Below, in pieces: positions 51,866-60,156 of a stretch of DNA of 64,000 bases; position 1 is the first letter of the stretch, and each line of letters starts with the position of its first letter. The stretch is from Nocardioides islandensis. Lineage in GTDB: Bacteria; Actinomycetota; Actinomycetes; Propionibacteriales; Nocardioidaceae. The translations under genes were made by a program, and so were the position numbers. Below the pieces are notes generated by a model. That model made no database searches. It saw only the letters and a program-made list of their open reading frames with translations, and was not told the DNA's origin. The DNA lies in assembly GCF_015352455.1 (NCBI RefSeq), contig NZ_JADKPN010000011.1, positions 1 to 64,000 of the forward strand, in the 5' to 3' direction.

Positions 51866-53280
51866 CGTCGATCGAAGAACTCAACCCGGAGCTCAAGGGC
51901 ATCGGCCGCTACCAGTTCGGGTGGGCCGACAGCGACGAGGCCGGCGCGATCGCCCAGCGCGGGCTCAACGAGGACGTCGTCCGCGACATCTCGAGCAAGA
52001 AGAGCGAGCCGCAGTGGATGCTCGACCTGCGGCTGAAGGGCCTCAAGCTCTTCCACCGCAAGCCGATGCCCACGTGGGGCTCCGACCTGTCGGGGATCGA
52101 CTTCGACAACATCAAGTACTTCGTCCGCTCCAGCGAGAAGCAGGCGTCGTCCTGGGAGGACCTGCCCGAGGACATCAAGAACACCTACGACAAGCTCGGC
52201 ATCCCGGAGGCGGAGAAGCAGCGCCTCGTGGCGGGCGTCGCCGCGCAGTACGAGTCCGAGGTCGTCTACCACTCGATCCGCGAGGACCTCGAGGAGCAGG
52301 GCGTCATCTTCGTCGACACCGACACCGCGCTGAAGCAGCACGAGGAGCTCTTCAAGGAGTACTTCGCGACGGTCATCCCGGTCGGCGACAACAAGTTCGC
52401 CGCGCTGAACACCTCGGTGTGGTCCGGCGGCTCCTTCATCTACGTGCCGAAGGGCGTGCACGTCGACATCCCGCTGCAGGCCTACTTCCGGATCAACACC
52501 GAGAACATGGGCCAGTTCGAGCGGACGCTGATCATCGTCGACGAGGGCGCCTACGTGCACTACGTCGAGGGCTGCACCGCCCCGATCTACTCCTCCGACT
52601 CGCTGCACTCGGCGGTCGTGGAGATCATCGTGAAGAAGGGCGGCCGCTGCCGCTACACGACCATCCAGAACTGGTCGAACAACGTCTACAACCTGGTGAC
52701 CAAGCGCGCGACCTGCGAGGCCGGCGCGACCATGGAGTGGGTCGACGGCAACATCGGCTCCAAGGTGACGATGAAGTACCCCGCCATCTACCTCATGGGC
52801 GAGCACGCCAAGGGCGAGACCCTGTCGATCGCGTTCGCCGGCGAGGGCCAGCACCAGGACGCCGGCGCCAAGATGGTGCACGCCGCCCCGCACACCTCCA
52901 GCTCGATCCTGAGCAAGTCGGTGGCCCGCGGCGGTGGCCGGACGTCGTACCGCGGACTCATCCAGATCAACGAGGGCGCGTACGGCTCGAAGTCCAACGT
53001 CCTGTGTGACGCGCTGCTCGTCGACCAGATCAGCCGGTCCGACACCTACCCGTACGTCGACATCCGCGAGGACGACGTGTCCATGGGCCACGAGGCGTCG
53101 GTCTCCAAGGTGTCCGAGGACCAGCTGTTCTACCTCATGTCCCGCGGCATGGCCGAGGACGAGGCGATGGCGATGATCGTGCGCGGCTTCGTCGAGCCGA
53201 TCGCCAAGGAGCTCCCGATGGAGTACGCCCTCGAGCTCAACCGCCTCATCGAGCTGCAGATGGAAGGGGCCGTCGGCTGA
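51862..53280 (+). CDS. sufB: Fe-S cluster scaffold subunit SufB
   Basis: 472 residues. The conserved parts are GRYQFGWADSDEAG near 15, YESEVVYHSIREDLEEQGVIF near 133, VWSGGSFIYVPKGVHVDIPLQAYFRIN near 192, YVEGCTAPIYSSDSLHSAVVEII near 235, and Cys382 in SNVLCDALLVDQ. SufB, SufC and SufD form the scaffold that assembles the nascent cluster. No intein is present, unlike the M. tuberculosis SufB. The GTG overlaps the sufR stop; the ATG of sufD overlaps the end. Confidence 0.97.
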   Translation: MTSIEELNPELKGIGRYQFGWADSDEAGAIAQRGLNEDVVRDISSKKSEPQWMLDLRLKGLKLFHRKPMPTWGSDLSGIDFDNIKYFVRSSEKQASSWEDLPEDIKNTYDKLGIPEAEKQRLVAGVAAQYESEVVYHSIREDLEEQGVIFVDTDTALKQHEELFKEYFATVIPVGDNKFAALNTSVWSGGSFIYVPKGVHVDIPLQAYFRINTENMGQFERTLIIVDEGAYVHYVEGCTAPIYSSDSLHSAVVEIIVKKGGRCRYTTIQNWSNNVYNLVTKRATCEAGATMEWVDGNIGSKVTMKYPAIYLMGEHAKGETLSIAFAGEGQHQDAGAKMVHAAPHTSSSILSKSVARGGGRTSYRGLIQINEGAYGSKSNVLCDALLVDQISRSDTYPYVDIREDDVSMGHEASVSKVSEDQLFYLMSRGMAEDEAMAMIVRGFVEPIAKELPMEYALELNRLIELQMEGAVG

Positions 53281-54458
53281 TGGGTCTCGACGTCTCATCC
53301 CACCTGCACCCGGTGGGATCCTTCGACCTGGCCGACCACCCCGTGCCGAACGGCCGCGAGGAGGTGTGGCGGTTCACCCCGCTCAAGCGCCTCCGCGGCC
53401 TGCACGACGAGGCGGTGCTGACCGGCACGGACTTCGACGTGAAGGTCGAGGCGCCCGAGGGCGTGGTCGCCCACTCCGTTCCGTCCGCCGGCTCCGAGCG
53501 CGGGGCGAGCGGCTTCGTGCCGACCGACCGTGTCAGTGCGCGCGTGTGGCAGTCCGCTGCCGACGTGTTCACCGTCGAGGTCCCGGCCGAGGCCGAGCTG
53601 AGCGACCCGGTGTTCGTGACGTTCACCGGCCACGGCACGGCCGAAGCGGTCGCCGGGCAGCTGCTCGTCAAGGTCGGCGCCCACGCCACCGCGACGCTGG
53701 TGCTGCGCTTCCAGGGGTCGGCCACGTTTGCCGACAACGTCGAGATCGTCCTCGGCGACGGTGCGCGTCTGACCTACGTGACGCTGCAGGACTGGGCCGA
53801 CGACGCCGTGCACCACTCGACCCAACACGCGCTGGTGGGTCGCGACGCCTCGCTCAAGCACGTCGCCGTGACGTTCGGCGGTGACGTGGTGCGCCACGAC
53901 GTCACCGCGACGTACGCCGGCCCGGGCGGCGACATCGAGATGCTCGGCCTGTACTTCGCCGACGCCGGCCAGCACATCGAGCACCGGCTGTTCGTCGACC
54001 ACAACGCGCCCAAGACCCGCAGCCACGTGACCTACAAGGGCGCGCTCCAGGGCCAGGGCGCGCACACCGTGTGGATCGGCAACGTGCTGATCCGCAAGGA
54101 GGCCGAGGGCATCGAGACCTACGAGGAGAACCGCAACCTCGTGCTGACCGACGGCTGCCAGGCCGACTCGGTGCCCAACCTGGAGATCGAGACCGGCGAG
54201 ATCGAGGGCGCGGGCCACGCGTCGGCGACCGGCCGGTTCGACGACGAGCAGCTGTTCTACCTCCGCTCGCGCGGCATCGAGGAGAAGGAGGCGCGCCGCC
54301 TGGTCGTGCACGGCTTCTTCAACGACCTGATCCGCCGGATCGCGGTGCCCGAGCTCGAGGAGCAGCTGGCCGCCACGGTGGAGGCCGAGCTCTCCAAGAA
54401 CGTGCTTCGAGACGCCTCGTCCCTCGGCTCCTCGGCAACCATGGTGAAGGAGGACTGA
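53280..54458 (+). CDS. sufD: Fe-S cluster assembly subunit SufD
   Basis: 392 residues. The N-terminal helical part has REEVWRFTPLKRLRGLHDE near 22. The parallel beta-helix core follows, and the C-terminal SufB/SufD signature is HNAPKTRSHVTYKGALQGQGAHTVWIGNVLIRKEAEGIETYEENRNLVLTDG near 240-290. It ends with SATGRFDDEQLFYLRSRGIEEKEARRLVVHGF. It pairs with SufB on the SufC ATPase. It is coupled to sufB by TGATG and to the Rieske ferredoxin gene by TGATG. Confidence 0.95.
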   Translation: MGLDVSSHLHPVGSFDLADHPVPNGREEVWRFTPLKRLRGLHDEAVLTGTDFDVKVEAPEGVVAHSVPSAGSERGASGFVPTDRVSARVWQSAADVFTVEVPAEAELSDPVFVTFTGHGTAEAVAGQLLVKVGAHATATLVLRFQGSATFADNVEIVLGDGARLTYVTLQDWADDAVHHSTQHALVGRDASLKHVAVTFGGDVVRHDVTATYAGPGGDIEMLGLYFADAGQHIEHRLFVDHNAPKTRSHVTYKGALQGQGAHTVWIGNVLIRKEAEGIETYEENRNLVLTDGCQADSVPNLEIETGEIEGAGHASATGRFDDEQLFYLRSRGIEEKEARRLVVHGFFNDLIRRIAVPELEEQLAATVEAELSKNVLRDASSLGSSATMVKED

Positions 54459-54805
54459 TGGCCTTCCTCCGCGCCTGCGCGCTCGCCGACATCAAGGACG
54501 ACGCGGCCCTCGGCGTCACCGTCGACGGTCAGGACGTCGCGCTCGCCCGCCACGGCGACGAGGTCCTCGCCATCGAGGACATGTGCAGCCACGCCAGCGT
54601 CGCGCTGAGCGAGGGCGACTACGAGATCAGCGACGGCGACTGCACCGTCGAGTGCTGGCTGCACGGGTCGCGCTTCGACCTGCGCACCGGCAAGCCCACC
54701 GGCCTCCCGGCGACCGAGCCGGTCGCCACCTTCCCGGTCGACGTACGCGATGGAGACGTGTACGTCGACGTCGAGACCTTCCTGAACGGAGTCACCCCGC
54801 AATGA
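54458..54805 (+). CDS. small Rieske [2Fe-2S] ferredoxin in the suf operon
   Basis: 115 residues. The Rieske ligands are in MCSHASVAL (C-S-H near 43-45) and CWLHGSRFDLRTG (C-x-x-H near 62-65), and the rest follows the bacterial non-heme-oxygenase ferredoxin (NirD/Rieske) fold. It sits between sufD and sufC with overlaps of one base upstream and four bases downstream, so it is made together with the assembly complex. A role as electron donor for cluster assembly, for example to reduce persulfide or iron, is inference. Actinobacterial suf operons commonly carry such a gene. Confidence 0.9.
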   Translation: MAFLRACALADIKDDAALGVTVDGQDVALARHGDEVLAIEDMCSHASVALSEGDYEISDGDCTVECWLHGSRFDLRTGKPTGLPATEPVATFPVDVRDGDVYVDVETFLNGVTPQ

Positions 54806-55581
54806 GCACGCTGGAGATCAAGGACCTGCACGTCACCGTGGACGCTGAGAAAGACACAGGGGACGGCACCGGACATAAAGAGATCCTGAAGGGCGTCACG
54901 CTCACCGTGAAGAGCGGCGAGACGCACGCGATCATGGGCCCGAACGGCTCGGGCAAGTCGACGCTGGCCTACTCCGTCGCCGGCCACCCCAAGTACACGA
55001 TCACGGGCGGCAGCGTCACTCTCGACGGCAACGACGTGCTGGCGATGACCGTCGACGAGCGGGCGCGGGCCGGGCTGTTCCTGGCCATGCAGTACCCCGT
55101 CGAGGTGCCGGGCGTCTCGGTGTCGAACTTCCTGCGCACGGCCAAGACCGCGATCGACGGCGAGGCCCCCAAGCTGCGCACGTGGGTCAAGGACGTCAAC
55201 GCGACCCTCGACGCCCTCAACCTGGACGCGACCTTCGGTCAGCGCTCGGTCAACGAGGGCTTCTCCGGTGGCGAGAAGAAGCGCCACGAGATCGCTCAGA
55301 TGGAGCTGCTGGACCCGGGCATGGCGATCCTCGACGAGACGGACTCCGGCCTCGACATCGACGCCCTGAAGATCGTGTCCGAGGGCGTGAACCGCTTCCG
55401 CGCCAAGGAGGACAAGGCCGTCCTGCTGATCACCCACTACACGCGGATCCTGCGCTACATCCAGCCCGACTTCGTGCACGTGTTCGTCAACGGCCGGATC
55501 GCCGACGAGGGTGGCCCGGAGCTGGCCGAGGAGCTCGAGGCCAGCGGCTACGACAAGTACGTCAAGGCCGCGGCGGTCTGA
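54802..55581 (+). CDS. sufC: Fe-S cluster assembly ATPase SufC
   Basis: 259 residues. Walker A GPNGSGKSTLAYSVAGH near 47, signature FSGGEKKRHEIAQM near 155, Walker B MAILDETDSGLDIDALK near 178 and the switch His in LLITHYTRILRYI near 212 give a complete ABC ATPase of the soluble SufC type. It drives conformational change in the SufBCD complex. The insertion DAEKDTGDGTGHKE near 14-27 lengthens the first loop. Overlap with the upstream ferredoxin gene is ATGA. Confidence 0.96.
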   Translation: MSTLEIKDLHVTVDAEKDTGDGTGHKEILKGVTLTVKSGETHAIMGPNGSGKSTLAYSVAGHPKYTITGGSVTLDGNDVLAMTVDERARAGLFLAMQYPVEVPGVSVSNFLRTAKTAIDGEAPKLRTWVKDVNATLDALNLDATFGQRSVNEGFSGGEKKRHEIAQMELLDPGMAILDETDSGLDIDALKIVSEGVNRFRAKEDKAVLLITHYTRILRYIQPDFVHVFVNGRIADEGGPELAEELEASGYDKYVKAAAV

Positions 55582-55586
55582 CCACC

Positions 55587-56852
55587 ATGACCCAGCTGCC
55601 CGGGATGCTGCCCGACCTCGACATCATCCGCAAGGACTTCCCGATCCTTGCGCGGTCCGTCGCGGGTGGGCAGCCGTTGGTGTACCTCGACTCGGCGAAC
55701 ACGAGCCAGAAGCCGCAGGTCGTCATCGACACGATGGTCGACCACCTCGAGCGCCACAACGCCAACATCGCCCGCGCGATGCACACGCTCGGGGCGGAGT
55801 CGACCGAGGCGTTCGAGGCGGCCCGCGACAAGGTGGCGACGTTCATCGGGGCGCCCGAGCGCGAGGGCGTGGTGTTCACCAAGAACATCACCGAGGCGCT
55901 GAACCTCCTGTCCAACACCTTCGCGTGGGCCGAGGGCGACCTGCGGGTCGGCCCGGGCGACGAGGTGCTCATCACCGAGATGGAGCACCACTCCAACATC
56001 GTGCCGTGGCAGCTGCTCACCGAGCGCACCGGCGCGACGCTGCGCTGGTTCGGCCTGACCGACGACGGTCGCCTCGACCTCTCGAACATCGACGACCTGA
56101 TCAACGAGCGCACCAAGGTCGTCTCGCTGACGTGGGTCTCCAACATGCTCGGCACGGTCAACCCGGTCCGCGAGATCGCCGACAAGGCGCACGCGGTCGG
56201 CGCCGTGGTGGTCGTGGACGCAGCCCAGGCCGTGCCGCAGCTGCCCGTCGACGTGATCGCGTCCGGCGCCGACTTCCTCGGCTTCACCGGCCACAAGACC
56301 GTCGGCCCCACCGGCATCGGCGTGCTGTGGGGCAGGCCCGAGCTGCTGAACGCCCTGCCGCCCTTCCACGGCGGTGGCGAGATGATCGAGACCGTCACCA
56401 TGGAGCGGTCGACCTACGCCAAGGCCCCGCACCGCTTCGAGGCGGGCACCCCGCCGATCGTGGAGGCGGTCGGCCTCGGTGCCGCGGTCGAGTACCTCGG
56501 TCACCTGGGCATGGACGCCGTGCACGCCCACGAGCAGGCCGTCACGGCGTACGCCCTCGAGGGCCTGGCCTCCGTGAAGGGCGTGACGGTCCTCGGTCCG
56601 CTGGACGCCGCCTCGCGCGGGGGAGCGATCTCCTTCGAGCTCGACGGCGTGCACCCGCACGACGTGGCGCAGGTGCTGGACTCCCGCGGGATCGCGATCC
56701 GTGCCGGCCACCACTGCGCGAAGCCCGCCCACGCGCGCTTCGGCGTGCAGGCGTCGTCCCGGATGTCGTCGTACCTCTACACGACGCCGTCGGAGATCGA
56801 CGCGTTCGTGGAGGGCCTGGAATACACCCGCTCGTACTTCAAGTTGAGTTGA
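55587..56852 (+). CDS. sufS: cysteine desulfurase SufS
   Basis: 421 residues. The PLP enzyme fold is visible: LDSANTSQKPQ near 34, TKNITEALNLLSNTFAW near 100, MEHHSNIVPWQ near 133, VVDAAQAVPQLPVDV near 212, the PLP-binding Lys237 in GHKTVGPTGIG, and the active Cys377 in RAGHHCAKP. It removes sulfur from cysteine and hands it to SufU. It lies five bases after sufC and five before sufU. Confidence 0.96.
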   Translation: MTQLPGMLPDLDIIRKDFPILARSVAGGQPLVYLDSANTSQKPQVVIDTMVDHLERHNANIARAMHTLGAESTEAFEAARDKVATFIGAPEREGVVFTKNITEALNLLSNTFAWAEGDLRVGPGDEVLITEMEHHSNIVPWQLLTERTGATLRWFGLTDDGRLDLSNIDDLINERTKVVSLTWVSNMLGTVNPVREIADKAHAVGAVVVVDAAQAVPQLPVDVIASGADFLGFTGHKTVGPTGIGVLWGRPELLNALPPFHGGGEMIETVTMERSTYAKAPHRFEAGTPPIVEAVGLGAAVEYLGHLGMDAVHAHEQAVTAYALEGLASVKGVTVLGPLDAASRGGAISFELDGVHPHDVAQVLDSRGIAIRAGHHCAKPAHARFGVQASSRMSSYLYTTPSEIDAFVEGLEYTRSYFKLS

Positions 56853-56857
56853 GAGAG

Positions 56858-57316
56858 ATGGCTACCGAGCTCGACGCGCTGTACCAGGAGATCATCCTGG
56901 ACCACTACAAGAACCCCCACCACAAGGGCCTGCGCGCCCCCTTCGAGGCCGAGGTCCACCACGTGAACCCGACCTGCGGCGACGAGGTGACGCTGCGCGT
57001 CCACCTCAGCGACGGTGTGGTCGAGGACGTGTCGTACGACGCGCTCGGCTGCTCGATCTCCCAGGCGTCGGCGTCCGTGATGACCGACCTCGTCATCGGC
57101 AAGCCGGTCGGCCAGGCGATGGACATCCACGAGGAGTTCCTGACCCTGATGCAGGGCAAGGGCGCCGTCGAGCCCGACGAGGAGACCCTCGAGGACGGCA
57201 TCGCGTTCGCCGGCGTCGCCAAGTTCCCCGCGCGCGTGAAGTGCGCCCTGCTGTCGTGGATGGCCTGGAAGGACGCCACCGCACAAGCACTCGAGACCAC
57301 CGGAGGCAAGGTATGA
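56858..57316 (+). CDS. sufU: sulfur-transfer protein SufU
   Basis: 152 residues of the IscU-like fold. The zinc/cysteine ligands are Cys40 and Asp42 in NPTCGDEV, Cys65 in LGCSISQAS and Cys129 in VKCALLSW, with the 18-residue insertion of the Gram-positive SufU type between the last two. It accepts sulfur from SufS. ATG after GAGAGAG; the end overlaps the next gene by four bases. Confidence 0.95.
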   Translation: MATELDALYQEIILDHYKNPHHKGLRAPFEAEVHHVNPTCGDEVTLRVHLSDGVVEDVSYDALGCSISQASASVMTDLVIGKPVGQAMDIHEEFLTLMQGKGAVEPDEETLEDGIAFAGVAKFPARVKCALLSWMAWKDATAQALETTGGKV

Positions 57317-57693
57317 CCCCCGACCAGCAGATCGACCACAGTGATCTCCCCGACGTTCCCGAGGCCGGCGGCTCCGGCGGCGGCACGACGACGATCGACG
57401 ACGTCACCGAGGCGATGAAGGACGTCGTCGACCCCGAGCTCGGCATCAACGTCGTCGACCTCGGCCTCGTGTACGGCATCCACCTCGACGACGACACCAA
57501 CGCCGTCATCGACATGACGCTGACCTCGGCGGCCTGCCCACTGACCGACGTGATCCAGGACCAGACCAACCAGGCCCTCGAGGGCCTGGTCAACGACGTC
57601 CTCATCAACTGGGTCTGGATGCCGCCGTGGGGTCCGGACAAGATCACCGACGACGGCCGCGACCAGCTGCGCGCCCTCGGCTTCAACGTCTGA
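57313..57693 (+). CDS. sufT: SufT/MIP18 (DUF59) family Fe-S assembly protein
   Basis: 126 residues. After a flexible Gly-rich lead (EAGGSGGGT) comes the DUF59 core: TEAMKDVVDPELGINVVDLGLVYGIHL near 32-58, the reactive Cys in TSAACPLTDVIQDQ near 74, and VWMPPWGPDKITDDGRDQLRALG at the end. Members help mature Fe-S proteins, probably by carrying clusters. It is the last gene of the suf operon, ATGA-coupled to sufU. Confidence 0.9.
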   Translation: MTPDQQIDHSDLPDVPEAGGSGGGTTTIDDVTEAMKDVVDPELGINVVDLGLVYGIHLDDDTNAVIDMTLTSAACPLTDVIQDQTNQALEGLVNDVLINWVWMPPWGPDKITDDGRDQLRALGFNV

Positions 57694-57715
57694 GACGCAG
57701 TCCTGCGCCGGCTCC

Positions 57716-57771
57716 GCGATTCGTCAGAGCTCGGCGGGCTGCGGGTACCCGGAGGAACGCTGACGAATCGC
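57716..57771. terminator. inverted repeat between the suf operon and the HAD gene
   Basis: GCGATTCGTCAG (57716-57727) and CTGACGAATCGC (57760-57771) are perfect 12-base arms. Inside the 32-base spacer, CGGGTACCCG is itself a palindrome. The position between two convergent transcripts fits a bidirectional terminator. Confidence 0.65.
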
Positions 57772-57772
57772 C

Positions 57773-58585
57773 CTAGTGGGCGTCGAGCGGCTGCACGTAC
57801 TCGACCAGGTCGGCGATCGAGTCCACCACCCGGGTCGGCCGGTACGGGAACCTCTCGACGTCGCCGGGGCGGGTCGAGCCGGTGGTGACGAGCACGGTCC
57901 GGAGCCCGGCCTCCAGGCCGCTGATGATGTCGGTGTCCATCCGGTCGCCGACCATCACCGTCGTCTCGGAGTGGGCCTCGAGCCGGTTGAGGGCGCTGCG
58001 CATCATCAGCGGGTTGGGCTTGCCGATGAAGTAGGGCTGGCGGCCGGTCGCGGTGCTGATCAGCGCGGCGACCGACCCGGTGGCCGGCATCAGCCCCTGG
58101 TGGGACGGACCGCTCGGGTCGGGGTTGGTGGCCAGGAACCGAGCCCCGCCGTCGATGAGCCGGATGGCGCGGGTGATCGACTCGAAGGAGTAGGTCCGGG
58201 TCTCGCCCAGCACGACGTAGTCGGGGTCGCGGTCGGTCATCACGTACCCGATGTCGTGCAGCGCCGTCGTCAGGCCGGCCTCGCCGACGACGTACGCCGT
58301 GCCGTGCGGTCGCTGGTCGGCCAGGAACTGCGCGGTGGCCAGCGCGGAGGTCCAGATCGCCTCCTCGGGCACGTCGATGCCGCTGGCCAGCAGCCGCGCC
58401 CGCAGGTCCCGCGGCGTGAAGATCGAGTTGTTGGTGAGGACGAGGAACCGCAGCCCCGATGCCTTCAGCGCCTCCACGAACTCCACCGCACCGGGGATCG
58501 GCACCTCCTCGTGGACGAGCACGCCGTCCATGTCGGTCAGCCAGGTCTCGACGGGGCGGGGCGTCTCGTCGTCGCGGAGGGACAT
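57773..58585 (-). CDS. HAD-superfamily class IIA phosphatase (NagD-like)
   Basis: 270 residues. Motif I LTDMDGVLVHEE holds Asp18 and Asp20; motif II is VLTNNSIFTPRDLRARL near 49; the IIA cap includes TYSFESITRAIRLI; motif III/IV are FIGKPNPLMMRSAL near 187 and VMVGDRMDTDIISGLEAGL near 207. It is a cytoplasmic phosphatase of sugar or nucleotide phosphates; substrate unknown. Its last bases meet the terminator of the suf operon. CAGGAT lies six bases before the ATG. Confidence 0.88.
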   Translation of the reverse strand: MSLRDDETPRPVETWLTDMDGVLVHEEVPIPGAVEFVEALKASGLRFLVLTNNSIFTPRDLRARLLASGIDVPEEAIWTSALATAQFLADQRPHGTAYVVGEAGLTTALHDIGYVMTDRDPDYVVLGETRTYSFESITRAIRLIDGGARFLATNPDPSGPSHQGLMPATGSVAALISTATGRQPYFIGKPNPLMMRSALNRLEAHSETTVMVGDRMDTDIISGLEAGLRTVLVTTGSTRPGDVERFPYRPTRVVDSIADLVEYVQPLDAH

Positions 58586-58591
58586 GGCCCC

Positions 58592-58597
58592 ATCCTG
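58592..58597 (-). promoter_or_regulatory. possible -10 element of the HAD gene
   Basis: CAGGAT on the minus strand ends six bases before the ATG at 58585. Confidence 0.3.
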
Positions 58598-58606
58598 GCA
58601 GCAGCG

Positions 58607-59497
58607 CTAGGGCGAGCCGTCCCAGGCGGGCAGCGCCGGATCCCAGGTCAGTCGCTGCTGGACGGAGCCGTGCGACAGGTAGTCGTCCGGCCAGACGGAC
58701 GTCCCGACGTACTCGTCGTCGCCGAAGAACAGGTGGACCTCGACGCGCTCGGTGGCGTGGAGCCCTGGGAGGACCCTGCTGCCGACGAGCTGGTCGTCCT
58801 GCGCCAGGTCCACGACGCCGTCGCCGGGGCAGCCGAACGCACCGAGGTGCAGCACGTACGGCGCGATGTCGGGGTGGTCGGGCAGGATGAGCTCCGCCTC
58901 GGCGAAGGGCGGGTCCTCGGCGAGCCCCCGGAGCGTGAGGACCGGAGGGCTGGTGACCCCGCGCTGCGGCCACAGGAACGTGAGGTCGCCGACCACGTCG
59001 GTGCCGGGGTCGCTCGCGGCCGTCGTCCAGCGGAAGGTCGCCATCAGGCTGCCGCCCTCGTCGGACCGCCCCGACACGGTGACGTCCCACGTGCCCGCGG
59101 CGCCGGGGGCGGCCACGACGTACGTGCCGTCGTCCCCGGCCTCGAGCGACTCGTGCGCGGTCCGGCCACATCGTCCGGCGCCCGGATAGGTGAACGCGGC
59201 CTCGAAGACCCAGCCGTCCTGGGGGAAGGAGAACGCGACCGACCCCTCGGCCGCCGTGAGCGGCGGGTCGTCCGGCGGGTGGTCCGCGCCCCAGCAGCCG
59301 TTCGTCGACGAGCACGCGTGCCACGGGTAGAGCTCCACCAGGCCTTCGGGACGACGCAGGGTGAGTGGCTGCGGGCCGAGAGGCAGGTCGGTCCTCACCA
59401 CGCGCTTGCTGACGTGGCCGGCCGCAGGCCCGCTGTCCGAGGTGCAGCCCGTGAGGATGCCGACGAGGACCAGCGCCACCACGCCGACGACCCTCAT
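58607..59497 (-). CDS. lipoprotein of unknown function
   Basis: 296 residues. The signal MRVVGVVALVLVGILTGC has a lipobox with the modified Cys18. The exported part contains two or three beta-sandwich-like segments, including FSFPQDGWVFEAAFTYPGAG..YVVAAPGAAGTWDVTVSGRSDEGG near 100-155 and a late YVLHLGAFGCPGDGVVDL. Only a few Cys are present, which may pair outside the cell (HACSSTNGCWGADHPPDD near 56). I recognise no family for certain. It is divergent from the rescue factor gene. Confidence 0.6.
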   Translation of the reverse strand: MRVVGVVALVLVGILTGCTSDSGPAAGHVSKRVVRTDLPLGPQPLTLRRPEGLVELYPWHACSSTNGCWGADHPPDDPPLTAAEGSVAFSFPQDGWVFEAAFTYPGAGRCGRTAHESLEAGDDGTYVVAAPGAAGTWDVTVSGRSDEGGSLMATFRWTTAASDPGTDVVGDLTFLWPQRGVTSPPVLTLRGLAEDPPFAEAELILPDHPDIAPYVLHLGAFGCPGDGVVDLAQDDQLVGSRVLPGLHATERVEVHLFFGDDEYVGTSVWPDDYLSHGSVQQRLTWDPALPAWDGSP

Positions 59498-59538
59498 GGT
59501 GCGAGGGTCCCGGGCTGCGGCATGTAGAAACAGACGTC

Positions 59539-60147
59539 GTGGAGATCGTGACGGTTTCGGTACCCGCCGCGCGCCTCGAGCGCTGGGCGGAGAACTTCGC
59601 GACCCGTCACGGCGAGACGGCGTACGTCGTCGAGGACGGGGCGCTCGCCGGCACCGCGGCCGACGGCTCGACGTTCGTCGCGCGGCTGCCGTTCGGGAGG
59701 GCGTACGACGGGGCGGCCGAACCGTCGACGTTCGCCGCGACCGTCGGCGCGCCGGGGGAGTGGGGCGTGTTGCTGGTGCGCAAGGGCGGGTTCGCGGTCG
59801 CCCGCCTGGCCGGCGCGATCCTCGCCGAGCACAAGATCGGCCAGCGGCACGTGCAGGGCCGGACCAAGGCAGGCGGGCAGAGCCAGCAGCGGTTCGCGCG
59901 CCGGCGGGACAACCAGGCGCGTCAGGCCTACGAGGCGGCCGCCGACCACGCCGCCCGGATCCTGCGGCCGGGGCCGGTCGTGACGGGTGGGGACCACGCC
60001 GCCGTGGACGAGGTGCTCGCCGACCCCCGGCTCAAGGGGCTGACCGTCGTCGAGCCGTGGCTGCCCGTGCCCGACCCCCGGCGGGCCGTCCTCGACGCCG
60101 CGGTCGCCCACGCCCAGGCCGTGCGGGTCGAGGTGGCGAACGCCTGA
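59539..60147 (+). CDS. VLRF1 (Vms1/eRF1-like) family peptidyl-tRNA hydrolase
   Basis: 202 residues. The N-terminal half holds short strands (VTVSVPAARLERWAENFATRHG, then WGVLLVRKGGFAVARLAGAILAEHKIGQRHVQ), and the key loop is GRTKAGGQSQQRFARRRDNQA, with Gly112-Gly113-Gln114 as in release-factor GGQ loops. This matches the actinobacterial VLRF1 group, predicted to cut the peptidyl-tRNA bond on stalled or split ribosomes, like eukaryotic Vms1. The GTG start at 59539 begins directly with the first strand. No other quality-control gene is adjacent. Confidence 0.8.
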   Translation: MEIVTVSVPAARLERWAENFATRHGETAYVVEDGALAGTAADGSTFVARLPFGRAYDGAAEPSTFAATVGAPGEWGVLLVRKGGFAVARLAGAILAEHKIGQRHVQGRTKAGGQSQQRFARRRDNQARQAYEAAADHAARILRPGPVVTGGDHAAVDEVLADPRLKGLTVVEPWLPVPDPRRAVLDAAVAHAQAVRVEVANA

Positions 60148-60156
60148 GCGCCACGG

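Noticed and set aside
51862..53280. Intein in SufB, as known from M. tuberculosis
   Set aside because: The protein is 472 residues and continuous, without intein blocks.
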